NCBI RefSeq assembly: GCF_008329965.1
Contig: NZ_CP036150.1
Location: 1,860,001 to 1,924,000, forward strand
From: Oceanispirochaeta crateris
Lineage (GTDB): Bacteria > Spirochaetota > Spirochaetia > DSM-2461
Reading direction: 5' to 3'
DNA: 64,000 nt
Of the stretch, positions 62,909 through 64,000 are shown one piece after another. The stretch's first letter is position 1. The number at the start of each line of letters is the position of its first letter. The position numbers and the translations under genes were made by a program. The notes beneath the pieces are model-generated. The model searched no databases and was not told the DNA's origin. It saw only the letters and a program-made list of their open reading frames with translations.

Positions 62909-63682
62909 TTGATCCTTCACAAAAAAGCAGGATTTACCCTGCATACCTGGCAGACCCTGGATCATTTGGGTGTGCAAGCCGGAACTGTGTCCGGTATGAA
63001 TACGGCTCTCCATGCCCCGGAAGGCGTGAATCGAAAGAAAATTCTCAAAAACAGAGCCCTCCTGGCAGAAGAACTCGGCAGAACTGCTGATCAATGGATT
63101 TATGCCGATCAGGTTCACGGGAACAGATCTTTTGTAGCAGGACCCGATCACAGGGGCCTCGGAGCTCTGGACAGAACCACGGCGATTCCCGCTACAGATG
63201 CCATCATACTCGGGCATCCGGGGCTTCAGGCCATGATCTTTACGGCGGACTGCCTACCGCTGATTCTCTTTGATACAGAAAAAAAATATGCGGCTCTGAT
63301 ACACGCCGGCTGGAGAGGGATTGCAGGAGGAATAGTCCCTCAGGTACTGGAACGGATGTGCAGTGAACTGTACAGTCATGTTGAGAATATACGAGCAGTA
63401 GCAGGACCTGCCATTGACAGCTGCTGCTATCAAATCGACAGCCCCGTCTATGATGCTCTGACAGGGTCTTATCCGGAAACTCTCAATGCTTTTAAAAAAG
63501 ACGGCAAAAATCACTGGCGGCTGAGCCTTGAAAAAGCCGTATTTCATCAATTGATAGCAAAGGGGATAAAAGAAACACAAATGGAGGGCAGCAATCTTTG
63601 CAGCTGTTGCCAGACTGATCTGTATTCCTGGCGCCGAGAGGGGGCCGGATGCGGCCGGATGGCAAGCTATATCTGCACATAA
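62909..63682 (+). CDS. pgeF: PgeF/YfiH-type laccase-domain protein
   Basis: 257 residues from TTG at 62909. Zinc ligands are recognisable in VHGNRS, FTADCLPL and IHAGWRG. Members have purine nucleoside phosphorylase/deaminase activity, and in some bacteria they correct misincorporated amino acids in peptidoglycan precursors. GEDA-like Pro/Gly loops are typical. The last Cys residues (NLCSCC) are also family-like. It is the last gene of the operon. Confidence 0.93.
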   Translation: MILHKKAGFTLHTWQTLDHLGVQAGTVSGMNTALHAPEGVNRKKILKNRALLAEELGRTADQWIYADQVHGNRSFVAGPDHRGLGALDRTTAIPATDAIILGHPGLQAMIFTADCLPLILFDTEKKYAALIHAGWRGIAGGIVPQVLERMCSELYSHVENIRAVAGPAIDSCCYQIDSPVYDALTGSYPETLNAFKKDGKNHWRLSLEKAVFHQLIAKGIKETQMEGSNLCSCCQTDLYSWRREGAGCGRMASYICT

Positions 63683-63710
63683 AAAAAGGACTGCCGGGCA
63701 GTCCTTTTTT
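63682..63710. terminator. Strong bidirectional terminator at operon end
   Basis: A-tract, GGACTGC, loop CGG, GCAGTCC and a T6 run. The arms are followed by U-runs on both strands. It lies between pgeF and the convergent partial gene. Confidence 0.93.
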
Positions 63711-63728
63711 ATGTTCGAAAGAAACCGT

Positions 63729-64000
63729 TTATTTTTTTCCAAACAGTCTGGAAAGAAGTCCTTTCTTTTGAACTGGAGCCTTTTCTTTCACCTGATTTAC
63801 AGGGCGGGCACTCTTTGGGTTCTGAGATGTTTTAGAGGAACTGTTCTTATTCGTTGCCCCTTTGTTTGCATGGCTATTATTGACTGGTCCCTTATTTCCG
63901 GAACGCTGAGCAACCGGGCGGCCGGATCTCTTCCTGTTGCCGCCGTTTCCGGACTTTGATCCGCCTTTGAAAGATTTGATAGTCCCTTTATCTGCCTGAA
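63729..64000 (-). CDS. C-terminal tail of a basic, low-complexity protein (partial)
   Basis: The window shows the last 90 codons, ending with TAA at 63729-63731; the start is beyond 64000. The tail is rich in Gly, Asn, Ser, Lys and Arg (SKSGNGGNRKRSGRP, GNKGPVNNSHANKG) and finishes LLSRLFGKK. Such tails occur in DEAD-box RNA helicases and other RNA-binding proteins. The main domain is not in view, so this is only a suggestion. Confidence 0.6.
   Translation of the reverse strand, partial: QADKGTIKSFKGGSKSGNGGNRKRSGRPVAQRSGNKGPVNNSHANKGATNKNSSSKTSQNPKSARPVNQVKEKAPVQKKGLLSRLFGKK

Overview
The window looks like chromosomal DNA of a free-living, probably anaerobic spirochaete (Spirochaetota, Spirochaetaceae-like). 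This is inferred from several points together: moderate base composition; many TPR proteins; a multi-TM chemoreceptor; HATPase/STAS/PilZ signalling; very large secreted or outer-membrane proteins; NADP-type glutamate dehydrogenase; LuxS; and many proteins that resemble only uncharacterised lineage-specific families. No rRNA, CRISPR array, insertion sequence or phage module was seen. One tRNA gene (anticodon CAU) is present.

Layout. 0-10.5 kb: a truncated SET-domain protein, a protein with a C-terminal J-like domain, a large hybrid sensor kinase with a periplasmic solute-binding sensor, RecQ, a secreted NucA/EndA-type nuclease, a Cys-rich unknown, an MscS-type channel and an alpha/beta hydrolase. 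10.7-21.4 kb: gdhA; a two-gene signalling unit (a 1522-residue fusion of four GAF-like repeats, two receiver-like domains and a PEP-synthase-type ATP-grasp, coupled to a NarL-type regulator lacking the phospho-acceptor Asp); diaminopropionate ammonia-lyase; a DUF2007-like membrane protein; a chemoreceptor. 21.4-22.3 kb is an AT-rich gene-free stretch that ends in the control region of a carbohydrate cluster.

22.3-31.4 kb is a LacI-regulated glycoside operon: oxidoreductase, binding lipoprotein, two permeases, GH2 exo-beta-glucosaminidase-like enzyme, second oxidoreductase and LacI regulator, with no ABC ATPase. Two near-identical operators lie 106 bp apart, one on the expected transcription start. 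A strong hairpin separates the binding-protein gene from the permease genes. A Zn-dependent alcohol dehydrogenase and a divergent sirtuin follow.

33.7-42.9 kb: tRNA-CAU with a strong terminator; a 990-residue TPR protein with a STAND-like but P-loop-less core; a divergent partner-switching group (two RsbW-like ATPases, a STAS antagonist and a PilZ protein) driven partly from a perfectly symmetric 18-bp promoter palindrome; a lipoprotein; an HD phosphohydrolase; a voltage-sensor protein fused to a chemoreceptor-like extracytoplasmic/HAMP segment; and an unknown. 42.9-57.5 kb: a roughly 1565-residue outer-membrane beta-barrel candidate with SprA-like features, mutL, three TPR proteins (one with a degenerate Mrr nuclease domain), a metallophosphoesterase, a ParB-like protein, a lipoprotein and a SelB-like protein lacking the GTPase domain. 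57.6-63.7 kb is a tightly packed + strand operon: solitary N6 DNA methyltransferase, pth, mtnN, luxS, pgl, a CDF transporter and pgeF, ended by a strong terminator. It links SAM-dependent methylation to SAH recycling and AI-2 production. A truncated gene with a basic Gly/Asn/Lys-rich tail enters from the right edge.
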